Assembly: GCF_030269485.1 (NCBI RefSeq)
Contig: NZ_BSTL01000033.1
Coordinates: forward strand, 34,220-98,219
DNA: 64,000 nt
Reading direction: 5' to 3'
DNA from: Actinoplanes sp. NBRC 103695
GTDB lineage: Bacteria > Actinomycetota > Actinomycetes > Mycobacteriales > Micromonosporaceae
Below, piece by piece: positions 51,567 to 60,892 of this stretch. Position 1 is the stretch's first letter; each line of letters starts with the position of its first letter. The notes below the pieces were generated by a model. It did not search any database. It was not told the DNA's origin and saw only the letters and a list, made by a program, of their open reading frames with translations. The position numbers and the translations under genes were made by a program.

Positions 51567-52901
51567 ATGGATGGCGGACTACCCGACCTGCAACTGCTGA
51601 TCTACGCGGTTGTCCTGGTCTTCCTGGCCGGGCTCGCCTCGATGACCGATGCCGCCCTGGCGACGGTGTCCCCGGCCCGGGCGGGCGAGATGGCCCGTGA
51701 GGGTCAGCGTGGCGCGGCGGCGCTGGCCGCGGTGGCCGGCGACGTGGTGCGGCACCTCAATCTCCTGCTTCTGCTGCGGCTGCTCTGCGAGCTGACCGCG
51801 ACGACGCTGGTCGCGCTGGTCTGTGTGGACACGTACGGCGCCGGGTGGCGGGCCGCGCTGGTCACCGCGGGCGCGATGACGGTGGTCTCGTTCGTGGTGG
51901 TCGGGGTCGCGCCTCGGACGCTGGGCCGGCAGCACGCGTACGCGGTGGGTAAGGCCGCGGCGCCGCTGGTGCGCTGGATCGGCCGGGTGCTCAACCCGCT
52001 GGCGTCCCTGCTGATCCTGATCGGTAACGCCGTGACGCCGGGCAAGGGTTTCCCGGAGGGGCCGTTCGGCACCCAGGTGGAGCTGCGGGAGCTGGTCGAC
52101 CTGGCCGAGCAGCGTGGCGTGGTCGAGCACGGCGAGCGCGAGATGATCCACTCGGTGTTCGCGCTGGGTGACACGATCGTCCGCGAGGTGATGGTGCCGC
52201 GGACCGAGATGGTGTGGATCGAGACCACCAAGACGTTGCAGCAGGCGCTCTATCTGTTCCTGCGTTCGGGTTTCTCGCGCATCCCGGTGATCGGCGAGAG
52301 CGTCGACGACGTGCTGGGCGTGCTTTATCTGAAGGACGTGGTGCGGCGTACGCAGAACGGCGACCCGGCCGCGTCGGCGAGCGTGGTGGCGGAGCTGATG
52401 CGCCCGGCGACGTTCGTGCCGGAGTCGAAACCGGTCGACGACCTGCTGTCCGAGATGCAGGCGGCACGCACTCACCTGGTGATCGTGGTCGACGAGTACG
52501 GTGGCACAGCCGGCCTGGTCACCATCGAGGACATCCTCGAGGAGATCGTCGGCGAGATCACCGATGAATATGACGTGGAGCGTCCGCCGGTGGAGACGCT
52601 GGAGGACGGCTCGGTGCGGGTGACCGCGCGGCTGCCGATCGAGGATCTCGGTGAGATCTTCGGGGTGGAGCTGCCCGCGGACGACGTGGAGACGGTCGGT
52701 GGCCTGCTGGCGCAGGTGCTGGGCCGGGTGCCGATCCCGGGCGCCGAGGTGGACATGAACGGGCTGCACCTGGTGGCCGAGGGTACGACCGGCCGGCGTA
52801 ACCGGATCGACTCGGTGCTGGTCGCCCGGGTTGTTCCGGCGGGTCCGACCGGCCAGGACGACAACTCGCCGACCGAGGAGAGGCAACACGCTGATGCCTG
52901 A
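51567..52901 (+). CDS. CNNM/CBS-domain membrane protein (hemolysin-like)
   Basis: The 444-residue protein has an N-terminal DUF21 domain with four membrane helices (residues about 1-170), two CBS domains (about 200-330, MVPRTEMVWIETT and HLVIVVDEYGGTAGLVT) and a C-terminal CorC/HlyC domain (about 345-430). The family exports Mg2+ or Co2+ rather than lysing cells. It follows ybeY and overlaps the next gene by 8 bp. Confidence 0.93.
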   Translation: MDGGLPDLQLLIYAVVLVFLAGLASMTDAALATVSPARAGEMAREGQRGAAALAAVAGDVVRHLNLLLLLRLLCELTATTLVALVCVDTYGAGWRAALVTAGAMTVVSFVVVGVAPRTLGRQHAYAVGKAAAPLVRWIGRVLNPLASLLILIGNAVTPGKGFPEGPFGTQVELRELVDLAEQRGVVEHGEREMIHSVFALGDTIVREVMVPRTEMVWIETTKTLQQALYLFLRSGFSRIPVIGESVDDVLGVLYLKDVVRRTQNGDPAASASVVAELMRPATFVPESKPVDDLLSEMQAARTHLVIVVDEYGGTAGLVTIEDILEEIVGEITDEYDVERPPVETLEDGSVRVTARLPIEDLGEIFGVELPADDVETVGGLLAQVLGRVPIPGAEVDMNGLHLVAEGTTGRRNRIDSVLVARVVPAGPTGQDDNSPTEERQHADA

Positions 52902-53253
52902 GATTTTCCCCGCCGCCGCGGAATTGACCGCGGAGGACCAGAAGCTGGTCACCCTGGCGCGCAGCTCACGCGCGCGGGTGGGTGCGGTGGAGGGTGCCGC
53001 GGTACGCGATCAGGACGGTCGCACGTACGCCGCGGCGAGCGTGGCTCTGCCCAGCCTGGCGGTGACCGCGTTGCAGCTGGCGGTGGCGTCGGCCGCTGCG
53101 GCGGGCGCGACGAAGCTGGAGGCGGCGGCCGTGGTGACGGAGGCGTCGACGCTGGACGGCGGCGGCCACGCCGCGGTGCGTGACCTGTCGGCGGATGCTC
53201 CGATCCATGTCGCCGCGCCGGACGGCTCGCTGCTGGGTTCGGTCACCGCGTGA
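52894..53253 (+). CDS. Cytidine-deaminase-like protein lacking zinc ligands
   Basis: This 119-residue protein sits where actinobacteria carry a cytidine-deaminase-like gene before era. The fold pattern is visible (SSRARVGAVEGAAVRDQDGR; ALQLAVASAAAAGATKLEA), but the CAE and PCxxC zinc ligands of true deaminases are absent, so it should not deaminate cytidine. It is coupled on both sides: the ATG lies inside the CNNM gene and the stop overlaps era. Confidence 0.85.
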   Translation: MPEIFPAAAELTAEDQKLVTLARSSRARVGAVEGAAVRDQDGRTYAAASVALPSLAVTALQLAVASAAAAGATKLEAAAVVTEASTLDGGGHAAVRDLSADAPIHVAAPDGSLLGSVTA

Positions 53254-54245
53254 CGTCTCCGGGGAAGCCGGCGCGCAAGCCGCGGCATCGTAAGTCGGGC
53301 GGCACCGCGGACCAGCCCGGTAAGCAGCACCGGCACAATCCGGTGTCGCGGCAGGAAGTCGTGGATGACGTTTATCGTGCCGGTTTCGCCTGTTTCGTCG
53401 GGCGGCCGAATGCGGGCAAATCCACCCTGACGAACGCGATTATCGGACAGAAGATCGCCATCACGTCGAGTAAGCCGCAAACTACGCGGCACGTCATTCG
53501 CGGCATTCTGCACCGGCCCGGCTCGCAGCTCGTGCTGGTCGACACGCCGGGTCTGCATCGGCCCCGGACGCTGCTCGGTGAGCGCCTGAACGACCTGGTC
53601 AAGGAGGCCTGGAGCCAGGTCGACGTGATCGGTGTCTGCCTGCCGGCGGACGAGCCGATCGGGCGCGGCGACCGGTTCATCTCGGCGGAGATCGCGGAGC
53701 TGAAGGCCACCGTGATCGCCGTGGTGACGAAGGTCGACCTGGTCGACCAGGTGACCCTGGCGAAGCATCTGCTCGAGGTGAACGAGCTGTACCAGTTCGC
53801 CGAGATCGTGCCGGTGAGCGCGGTGTCGGGGCACCAGGTGGAGACGCTGGTCGACGTGATCGTCCGGCATCTGCCGGAGTCGCCGCAGCTCTATCCGGAC
53901 GATGTGCTGACCGACGAGCCGGAACAGGTGCTGATCGCCGAGCTGATCCGCGAGGCGGCGCTGGAGGGTGTGCGGGACGAGCTGCCGCATTCCATCGCGG
54001 TGCTGGTCGAGGAGATGCAGGACGAGGGCAATCTGGTCAGGATATTTGCTGACGTCTATGTGGAACGGGACAGTCAGAAATCCATCGTCATCGGGACGCG
54101 TGGGGCTCGTTTGAAGGATGTCGGCACCCGGGCGCGCGGTGAGATCGAGACTCTGATCGGCCGCCGGGTGTATCTGGATCTTCACGTGCGCGTTGCGAAA
54201 GAGTGGCAACGTGACCCTAAGCAACTGCGCAAACTTGGCTTTTAA
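53250..54245 (+). CDS. era: GTPase Era
   Basis: This 331-residue GTPase binds the 3' end of 16S rRNA during 30S maturation. It starts at a GTG overlapping the upstream stop. It has GRPNAGKSTLTNAIIG (G1), DTPGLHRP (G3), TKVDLVD (G4) and a C-terminal KH domain (KSIVIGTRGARLKDVGTRAR). The N-terminus has a ~40-residue basic extension (KPARKPRHRKSGG). Genes ybeY and era work in the same rRNA step. Confidence 0.96.
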   Translation: MTSPGKPARKPRHRKSGGTADQPGKQHRHNPVSRQEVVDDVYRAGFACFVGRPNAGKSTLTNAIIGQKIAITSSKPQTTRHVIRGILHRPGSQLVLVDTPGLHRPRTLLGERLNDLVKEAWSQVDVIGVCLPADEPIGRGDRFISAEIAELKATVIAVVTKVDLVDQVTLAKHLLEVNELYQFAEIVPVSAVSGHQVETLVDVIVRHLPESPQLYPDDVLTDEPEQVLIAELIREAALEGVRDELPHSIAVLVEEMQDEGNLVRIFADVYVERDSQKSIVIGTRGARLKDVGTRARGEIETLIGRRVYLDLHVRVAKEWQRDPKQLRKLGF

Positions 54246-54325
54246 TTAAACTCCGTTTATGGGATTTGTGGGTTTTCTCACCCTGGTTTGATGATGATCG
54301 TGATTTCCGGGTAAGCCTGTTGGTC

Positions 54326-55471
54326 ATGCGCAATCGGTACCTGGATCTGCTCCGTGCCGTCGCGGTGGTCCGGGTGGTGCTCTACCACGTGACGGGGCTG
54401 CCCGCGCTCACCATCGCGTTCCCGGCGATGTCGGTGATGTTCGCGCTCGGCGGTTCGATGATGGCCGCCTCGCTCGACCGGACCGGCCCGTTCGCGGTGG
54501 AGCGCCGGCTGCGCCGGTTACTGCCGTCGCTCTGGGTGATCTCGGCGATCGCCGTCCCGGCCATGATGATCGACGGGCTGGCGTGGGACTGGCGACTGCT
54601 GATGTGGTTCTTCCCGCTGCAGGACCCGCCGGCCGGTGGGCCGTGGCTCGAGGCGCTCAGCGCGATGTGGTACCTGCGTGATTTCCTGTGGTTCGTCCTG
54701 CTGTCGCCGGTTCTGCTGCCGATCTACCGCCGATTCCCGCTGATCACGATCGCCACGCCGTACGTCGCGCTGGTCGTGACCACCGTGGCCGGTGTGACCC
54801 CGCAGTCGCCGCTGCTGCGCGACATGGCGCTCTACGGCGGCGCCTGGCTGATCGGCTTCGCCCACCACGACGGCAAGCTGCGCGACCGCCGGCTGCTCTG
54901 GGTGGCAGGGGCGGTCGCGCTGGCGGCGGCCCTGTGGGTGGTCACCCATCCAGGCCCCCGGGGGTACGACCTGAACGACATCCCGCTGGGCAACGCTTTC
55001 TGGTCGCTGGCGCTCATCCTGCTGCTGCTGCGCATCTCGCCGTCGATCCCGGCCTGGCGTCCGGTGACGGTCCTGAACGCGCGGGCGCTGACGATCTACC
55101 TGTGGCATGTGCCGATCATCGTGGCGATGACCCACGCCGGCGAGAACGCGGGCTGGCCGATCCGCGGCCTGACCGGCGACGCGTGGCGGCTGGTCGTGGT
55201 GGTGTCGCTGCTGGCGCTCGTGACTCTGGCGGTCGGCTGGGTCGAGGATCTGGCCGCCGGGCGGCGTGCGGTGCTGGTCCCGGCGAATGTGGTACCCAAG
55301 GGCCAGGGTGACCGGCCTGATGTCCACGCCGGCGCGGGTCCGTCGCACGTACTCCGCACTCGGGTCCGGCAACACTCCCGCCGCGTCGCGCATCTGGGCG
55401 GTCACCCCGCCGACCGGCAGGAGGATCGGCCTCAGGAGGTCAGCGCTTCCGCACGAGCAGCGGCTGGGTGA
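54326..55471 (+). CDS. Acyltransferase family 3 membrane protein
   Basis: The protein has 381 codons from the ATG at 54326 (MRNRYLDLLRAVAVVRVVLY, the family's N-terminal motif), with about ten membrane helices. The catalytic-type His is in VVLYHVTGL. Such proteins O-acylate surface sugars or lipids. The last ~60 codons (from KGQGDRPD) are not membrane-like and overlap the convergent thioesterase gene's 3' end by 32 bp; the original stop was probably near 55290. A low-GC gap lies between era and this gene. Confidence 0.85.
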   Translation: MRNRYLDLLRAVAVVRVVLYHVTGLPALTIAFPAMSVMFALGGSMMAASLDRTGPFAVERRLRRLLPSLWVISAIAVPAMMIDGLAWDWRLLMWFFPLQDPPAGGPWLEALSAMWYLRDFLWFVLLSPVLLPIYRRFPLITIATPYVALVVTTVAGVTPQSPLLRDMALYGGAWLIGFAHHDGKLRDRRLLWVAGAVALAAALWVVTHPGPRGYDLNDIPLGNAFWSLALILLLLRISPSIPAWRPVTVLNARALTIYLWHVPIIVAMTHAGENAGWPIRGLTGDAWRLVVVVSLLALVTLAVGWVEDLAAGRRAVLVPANVVPKGQGDRPDVHAGAGPSHVLRTRVRQHSRRVAHLGGHPADRQEDRPQEVSASARAAAG

Positions 55472-56195
55472 CCTGGGCGGCCCGGCCGCGACGGTCGGAA
55501 AGGTCGCCGGTGCACAGGCCGATCCCGTCGTCGGCGACGTCGGAACGGCAGGCCAGCCGCACCCACTCGCCCTCCGGCGGGCGCAGGAACGTGGTCGCCA
55601 TGCCGGGCGGGATGCTCAGCCAGTCCCTGAGGTCGAAATTCGACGACAGCCCGTTGGCCGCGTCCGCGACGATCAGGGTCCGGGCCACCCCGGTCAGCTC
55701 CACCCCGGCGATCAGCGGCTGCTCCACCCGGGTCCAGACGTCGGCGTGCCCCTGGAAGGCCTCGAAGCCGCCGCTCAGGCTGCGCCAGTCGGTCGCCCTG
55801 CCGTACCCGAACCAGTGCATGCCGGTGTCCGTCTCGGCCGGGATGTCCGGCGCCGGCTCGTCCGGCGTGACCACCGGCGGTGTCGGGCCGGACGCGATGT
55901 GCCAGCCGCGGGCCACCACCGCGACCTTGCCGTCGACGATCATCCGCGCCTCGACCAGCGCGGTCAGGCGGCCCGGCTTGACCGTGGTGACCTCGACCGA
56001 CAGCGGGCGGCGGGGGATCGGGCCGAGGAAGTCCACCGAGATCCGGGTCAGCCGCTGGTCGCCGCCCGGCGCCATGGCGTGCGCGAGCAGGGCGGCCGGC
56101 GGGCCGCCGTGCTGCATCCTCGGATCCCACGGGCTCTCGGTGAACTCGGTCGGCTCGTAACGATCGTCACCGAGCGGGAGGTAGAACGCGGTCAT
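55440..56195 (-). CDS. Acyl-CoA thioesterase, TesB-like hotdog fold
   Basis: This 251-residue double-hotdog protein matches the thioesterase-like superfamily. WDPRMQHGGPPAALLAHAM near the N-terminus is the family hallmark, followed by RISVDFLGPIPRRPLSVEV. It likely hydrolyses acyl-CoA; the chain length is unknown. It converges with the acyltransferase and follows the DUF4097 gene by 7 bp on the same strand. Confidence 0.85.
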   Translation of the reverse strand: MTAFYLPLGDDRYEPTEFTESPWDPRMQHGGPPAALLAHAMAPGGDQRLTRISVDFLGPIPRRPLSVEVTTVKPGRLTALVEARMIVDGKVAVVARGWHIASGPTPPVVTPDEPAPDIPAETDTGMHWFGYGRATDWRSLSGGFEAFQGHADVWTRVEQPLIAGVELTGVARTLIVADAANGLSSNFDLRDWLSIPPGMATTFLRPPEGEWVRLACRSDVADDGIGLCTGDLSDRRGRAAQVTQPLLVRKR

Positions 56196-56202
56196 GCACC
56201 GA

Positions 56203-57096
56203 TCATGCCGTGCGGCTCGGCAGCGGTTCCGGTGACTCCGGCGCGTCCGGTTCCAGCGGCACCTCGTGCACGCCCGGCTCGGGTACCCCCGGCGAGGTGG
56301 TGACGTCGACGTCGCCGCTGGTGGCCGAGATGTTCAGTTTGTTCGGCGACGTGGCGTCGTCATCGAGGCCGAGACCGTCCAGGCGTACCTCGCCGGACCG
56401 CGCGGTGGTCCGGATGTCGTAACGACCGGCCGGGATGTGGGCCCTGACGTCGCCGCTGGTGGTCTGCGCGGTCACCGACATCGGCTTGACGACGTCCACC
56501 TCCACGTCGCCGGACGTGGCGCGCACATCCACCGGCCCGCCGCCGAGGCGCATCGCCCGGACGTCGCCGGACTGCACCGTGGCGATGACCCTGCCGGTGA
56601 TCTCGTTCAGGATGACGTCACCCGAGGTCGCCTTGGCCGTCACATCACCTTTCACCTGGTTGATCATTATCTGACCCGAGGTCAGCGACACGTCGACGGC
56701 GCCGACCTCGGTCAGCCCGATGTCGCCGGAGCCGAGCGAGCCGCGCACCTTGACGCCCTGCGGCGCGGTGATGTCGTAGGAGACCGAGCAGTTCGGGCCG
56801 CAGTCGGTGTCGATGGTCAGGATCGGCCCCTCGACCCGGTACGAGCTGCCCGGGTCCGAGTTGCGGTGGATGATGCGGTTGATCCGGGTTTCGGTGATCG
56901 CCGCGGTGCGGATCATCACATCGCCGCTGCCACCGGTGATCACGATGTCGGTGACCTTGGCCTTCTCCACGTCGCTGAAGGTCAGTTTGGCGCCGACCCC
57001 GCCACAGCCGGTGAGAACGGTCGTGGCGGCCGCCGCGACCAGAGCGGCGGCTCCTGCACGGCGAAATCCGGGGTGGCGGGACAAGCTCGAGGTCAT
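56203..57096 (-). CDS. DUF4097-type lipoprotein with beta-helix repeats
   Basis: This 297-residue protein starts MTSSLSRHPGFRRAGAAA at the ATG at 57096, with a signal peptide and lipobox VLTGC. The rest is a series of ~20-residue strands with recurring SGDV / TSGDV turns, characteristic of the DUF4097 adhesin-like beta-helix. Two Cys (DTDCGPNCS) may be disulfide linked. The role is unknown; it is probably a surface-attached protein. It is co-oriented with and close to the thioesterase gene. Confidence 0.88.
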   Translation of the reverse strand: MTSSLSRHPGFRRAGAAALVAAAATTVLTGCGGVGAKLTFSDVEKAKVTDIVITGGSGDVMIRTAAITETRINRIIHRNSDPGSSYRVEGPILTIDTDCGPNCSVSYDITAPQGVKVRGSLGSGDIGLTEVGAVDVSLTSGQIMINQVKGDVTAKATSGDVILNEITGRVIATVQSGDVRAMRLGGGPVDVRATSGDVEVDVVKPMSVTAQTTSGDVRAHIPAGRYDIRTTARSGEVRLDGLGLDDDATSPNKLNISATSGDVDVTTSPGVPEPGVHEVPLEPDAPESPEPLPSRTA

Positions 57097-57194
57097 GGTC
57101 CCGACGCTATGACGTGCCCGCACGGGGGCGCCATCAGTTTCATCACTGACCCGACCCTGATGTCACATCAGGGTTGTCGTACCGGGCGGGCACA

Positions 57195-57977
57195 ATGTTC
57201 TCCGTGCCCGCCGGATACCGACGCCATCTCTACCGCGACGACGCGGTGGTCCTGCGCGTGCAGAAACTCGGCGAGAGCGACCGCATCATCACCCTTCTCA
57301 CCCGCCATCACGGCCGGTTGCGGGCGGTGGCCCGCGGGGTCCGCCGCACCATGTCGCGGTTCGGCGCCCGGCTGGAGCCCTTCGGCCACATCGACCTGCA
57401 GCTGGCCGGCTCGCCCGAGGGCGTCGGCAGCACGCTGCACTCGGTGAGCCAGGTCGAGGCCGTCGCGCTGTACGGCAAGGAGTTCCTCAGCGACTACCCG
57501 CGCTACACGACGGCCAGCGCGATCGCCGAGACGGCCGAGCGGCTCACCCCGATCGAGCGCGAGCCGTCGCTGCGCCTCTTCCAGCTCACCCTGGGCGCGC
57601 TCAAAGCCCTGGCCGCCCGCGAGCACGCCGGTCCGCTGGTGCTCGACGCCTACCTGCTGCGGGCCATGTCCACCGCCGGCTGGGCGCCCGCCCTGACCGA
57701 GTGCGCGGTGTGCGGCCTACCCGGCAGCCACGGCGCCTTCTCCGTGCCGGCCGGCGGCGCGGTCTGCCCCGACTGCCGGCCGCCCGGCGCCGCGCATCCG
57801 GCGCCCGCCACGATCGGCCTGATGGCCGCCCTGACCGCCGGCGACTGGCAGGTCGCCGACGCCACCGAGTCGCCGATCCGCCGCGAGTGCAGCGGGCTGG
57901 TGGCCGCACACCTGCAATGGCACATGGAGCGTGCGCTGCGCTCGTTGCCGCTGGTCGATCGACGGGAGAGTCCGTGA
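57195..57977 (+). CDS. recO: DNA repair protein RecO
   Basis: This 260-residue protein anneals DNA and loads RecA with RecR. The N-terminal OB fold is YRDDAVVLRVQKLGESDRII. The zinc motif is CAVCGLPG plus CPDC (near 57700-57770). The ATG at 57195 is favoured over ORF extensions. It lies between era (with accessory genes inserted) and uppS, the usual order, and its stop overlaps uppS. Confidence 0.95.
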   Translation: MFSVPAGYRRHLYRDDAVVLRVQKLGESDRIITLLTRHHGRLRAVARGVRRTMSRFGARLEPFGHIDLQLAGSPEGVGSTLHSVSQVEAVALYGKEFLSDYPRYTTASAIAETAERLTPIEREPSLRLFQLTLGALKALAAREHAGPLVLDAYLLRAMSTAGWAPALTECAVCGLPGSHGAFSVPAGGAVCPDCRPPGAAHPAPATIGLMAALTAGDWQVADATESPIRRECSGLVAAHLQWHMERALRSLPLVDRRESP

Positions 57978-58756
57978 GCCCACGTCCGCCCACCCCGCAC
58001 ATCTCCGGCGCCACGCCGCCGGAGATCCCGCGTGAGGTGCTGCCCAAGCACGTCGCGATGGTCATGGACGGCAACGGCCGCTGGGCCAAGGACCGGGGGC
58101 TGTCTCGCACCAAGGGGCACGAGCAGGGCGAGCACTCACTGTTCGACGCCATCGAGGGCGCCATCGAGCTAGGCATCCCCTACCTGTCGGCGTACGCGTT
58201 CTCGACCGAGAACTGGAAACGGTCGCCCGACGAGGTCCGCTTCCTGATGGGCTTCAACCGCGACGTCATCCGGCGGCGCCGAGACCAGCTCGTCGACCTC
58301 GGCGTCCGGGTGGTCTGGTCGGGCCGCCGCGGCCGGTTGTGGAAAAGCGTCATCGACGAGCTGCAGACCGCCGAGCAGATGTCCCGGGGCAATTCCACGC
58401 TGACCCTGCAGTTCTGCGTCAACTACGGCGGCCAAGCGGAGATCGCCGACGCGACCGCCGCGATCGCCCGCGACGTGGTGGCCGGCAAGCTCAAGGCCGA
58501 CAAGATCACCGAGAAGACCATCGCGAAGTACCTGTACCACCCCGAGGTGCCCGACGTGGACCTGTTCCTGCGGCCGTCGGGGGAGCAGCGGACGTCGAAC
58601 TTCCTGCTCTGGCAGTCCGCGTACGCCGAGCTGGTCTTCCTCGACACCCTCTGGCCCGACTTCGACCGCCGCCACCTCTGGTACGCGTGCGAGCTCTACG
58701 CCAGCCGCGACCGCCGCTTCGGCGGCGCCGTCCCCAACCCGGTGGCGCCGGCCTAG
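57974..58756 (+). CDS. uppS: Isoprenyl (undecaprenyl) diphosphate synthase
   Basis: This 260-residue cis-prenyltransferase makes the lipid carrier for cell-wall synthesis. The catalytic Asp is in VAMVMDGNGRWAKDRGL. The region AYAFSTENWKR and the C-terminal RPSGEQRTSNFLLWQSAYAE complete the signature. It starts at a GTG overlapping recO. Actinobacteria can carry several paralogues with different product lengths; which one this is cannot be told. A minisatellite follows the stop directly. Confidence 0.95.
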   Translation: MSPRPPTPHISGATPPEIPREVLPKHVAMVMDGNGRWAKDRGLSRTKGHEQGEHSLFDAIEGAIELGIPYLSAYAFSTENWKRSPDEVRFLMGFNRDVIRRRRDQLVDLGVRVVWSGRRGRLWKSVIDELQTAEQMSRGNSTLTLQFCVNYGGQAEIADATAAIARDVVAGKLKADKITEKTIAKYLYHPEVPDVDLFLRPSGEQRTSNFLLWQSAYAELVFLDTLWPDFDRRHLWYACELYASRDRRFGGAVPNPVAPA

Positions 58757-59036
58757 ACGTCCGGTCCTCTGGTCCTCTGGTCCTCTGGTCCTCTGGTCCT
58801 CCGGTCCTCCGGTCCTCCGGTCCTCCGCGGCTCGGCGGCTCGGCGGCTTCGCGCTCCGCGGCTCGGCGGCTTCGCGCTCCGCGGCTCGGCGGCTTCGCGC
58901 TCCGCGGCTCGGCGGCTCCGCGCTCCGCGGCTCGGCGGCTCCGCGCTCCGCGGCTCGGCGGCTCGGCGGCTCCGCGCTCCGCGGCTCGGCGGCTCGGCGG
59001 CTCGGCGGCTCCGCGCTCCGCGCTCGGCGGCGCTGC
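58757..59036. repeat. Compound minisatellite between convergent genes
   Basis: GGTCCTCT/GGTCCTCC units of 8 bp (about 58763-58830) are followed by 23-bp GGCTCGGCGGCTTCGCGCTC-type units (to 59035). The array fills the entire gap from the uppS stop to the TPR gene stop. Confidence 0.9.
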
Positions 59037-60200
59037 CTAGCGCCTCTTGCGGAGGCGCCATTTCGCGTCGATGGCCTGCAGGTAACGCTCCTCGAGGTCG
59101 GCGTGGCCGAGACCCTGCAGCAGGAAACGCATGTGCTCGCCGACCTCCCGGGCGCGCCGGCGTGACGGGCAGGTCTCGGCCAGCTCGGTGGCGTACCGGT
59201 CGGCGTCGTCCAGCTCGTCCCGCAGGACCAGGTCGCTCCACCGGATCACGGTCGCCCAGATGTTCGTGATCCGGGCGCGGCGCTCGCCGTCCAGCAGCGT
59301 GATCGCCTCCTCCGACCACTGCAACGCGCGGGGCAGCTGGCCGGCCCGGGCGGCGAGCAGGGCCAGGTAGAACGGCGTGGTGATGGCGTTCGGCTCCAGG
59401 TCGTGCGCCTTCTGGTGTGCCTTGCGCGCCCCCTCGAAATCCTCCTGGTCGCGGCGCAGCAGGCCGACACAGTTCCAGTTCGCCGCGTTGCGGGGCGCCG
59501 CCGAGACGGCCCGCTCGGCGTGCTCGTCGGCGCGCGCCGGATCCGAGTGGCGGAAGAGCCACGCCAGCCCGCGTTCGCCGTGTTCCGGGCCGTGCCCGTC
59601 GGCCATGGCGGTGGACAGCTCCCGTTCCGCCTCCTCCTCGCGGCCCAGGTTGGTCAGCGCGCGGCCCAGCCGGTAGCGGACCCGGGCGTTCCTCGGCTGC
59701 AGCTGCAGCGCCCGGTGCAGGAACTCGACGGCCTTGTCGTACTGGCCCTCGGTGTAGGCCTCCTCGCCCTGATTGAACAGGTAGGACACCTCGACCATGG
59801 TGTTCATCCGCTGGTCCAGGTCCTGGATCTGGACCTGCAGGCGAGCGCTGAGCTGACGTACCTGCTCCGTCTGGGTCTCGGTCATGTCCACCGCCGTGCG
59901 TGCACGGTCCAACAGGGACGTCGCCTCCGACGACAGATCCTCGGCGGCTTGCACCGCCCGGTCGGTGTCGGACATCACGTCGCGGGCGAGCGCCTTCTGC
60001 GCGTCCAGCTCGCGCCGGGCGTCCGCGCCGGTCTTGCGGATCGACCGTAATTCCCGGATCCCGAAGAAGCCGGCGCCCACGAACAGCACGGTCAGGATCG
60101 TCATGAGCAGAGCGAACCCGCCCAGGACCACCCCCGACCAGGTGACGATCAGTTCGGCGATCTCCGCGAGGTCATCGGTGGCGGGTGCGGCTAGCGGCAT
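59037..60200 (-). CDS. Membrane-anchored tetratricopeptide-repeat protein
   Basis: This 387-residue protein starts MPLAAPATDDLAEIAEL at the ATG at 60200. A single membrane helix (residues about 22-48, VTWSGVVLGGFALLMTILTV) is followed by a coiled coil (about 55-125) and TPR-like helices (AVEFLHRALQLQPRNARVRY; PRNAANWNCVGLLRRD). It likely organises a membrane-proximal complex, but no partner is visible. Its stop abuts the minisatellite. Confidence 0.75.
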   Translation of the reverse strand: MPLAAPATDDLAEIAELIVTWSGVVLGGFALLMTILTVLFVGAGFFGIRELRSIRKTGADARRELDAQKALARDVMSDTDRAVQAAEDLSSEATSLLDRARTAVDMTETQTEQVRQLSARLQVQIQDLDQRMNTMVEVSYLFNQGEEAYTEGQYDKAVEFLHRALQLQPRNARVRYRLGRALTNLGREEEAERELSTAMADGHGPEHGERGLAWLFRHSDPARADEHAERAVSAAPRNAANWNCVGLLRRDQEDFEGARKAHQKAHDLEPNAITTPFYLALLAARAGQLPRALQWSEEAITLLDGERRARITNIWATVIRWSDLVLRDELDDADRYATELAETCPSRRRAREVGEHMRFLLQGLGHADLEERYLQAIDAKWRLRKRR

Positions 60201-60217
60201 TGCCGGATTATCTCCGG

Positions 60218-60892
60218 TCAGCCGGTGATCGCGTGTACCGCCCGCTCCACGTCGGACATATCGGCCAGCACGGTGTGTGCGCCGGCCTCCCGCAGTTCCT
60301 CGGCACTCGTGTCGCCGGTGGCCACCCCGATCACCGCCACGTCGTTGGCGAGCGCGGCGGCCACGTCGTGGACGGTGTCGCCCACGACGACGGCGCGGAA
60401 CGGTTCGGCGTACTTGGCGTGCGCCCGCTCCAGGCTGCGCCGCACCAGGGTGGCCCGCACGGCGTGGTCGCCGCCGTAGCCACCCACCTCCGCGTCGAAG
60501 ACGTCGCCCAGCCCGAACGCGTCCACCTTGGCCCGGGCGACCGGCGCGAGATTGCCGGTGACCAGCGTCTGCACGACCGCCGGGTCGGCGGCCAGTTTGC
60601 CGAGCACCTCCCGTACGCCCGGCATGAGGTGTCCCTGCTCGGCGAAGAGGTGCCGGACCAGATCCACCTCGCGGACGTAGTGCTCGAAGAACAGCTCCGG
60701 CGTGCAGTCGGTGACCCCGTGCACCCGGAACACCTCGGCGCAGATGTCCAGATCGGTACGCCCGCCGAAGTTCGGCGTCTCCCGCCAGCGCAGCCCCGTG
60801 ATCGCGACGAAGGCGGCCTTCCACGCCATGGTCGTCACCCCGCCGCCGCGCAGGAGCGTCCGGTCGATGTCCCACATGACGAGCGTGCGCAC
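60218..60892 (-). CDS. HAD family hydrolase (phosphatase-like)
   Basis: This 224-residue protein has the nucleophile Asp in LVMWDIDRTLLRGGG, motif II in LVTGNLA, and motif IV AVVVGDTVHDVAAA. The cap domain is helical, as in phosphoglycolate-phosphatase-like HADs. The substrate is unknown. The GTG start overlaps the upstream gene's stop by one base, so the two are coupled. Confidence 0.9.
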   Translation of the reverse strand: MRTLVMWDIDRTLLRGGGVTTMAWKAAFVAITGLRWRETPNFGGRTDLDICAEVFRVHGVTDCTPELFFEHYVREVDLVRHLFAEQGHLMPGVREVLGKLAADPAVVQTLVTGNLAPVARAKVDAFGLGDVFDAEVGGYGGDHAVRATLVRRSLERAHAKYAEPFRAVVVGDTVHDVAAALANDVAVIGVATGDTSAEELREAGAHTVLADMSDVERAVHAITG

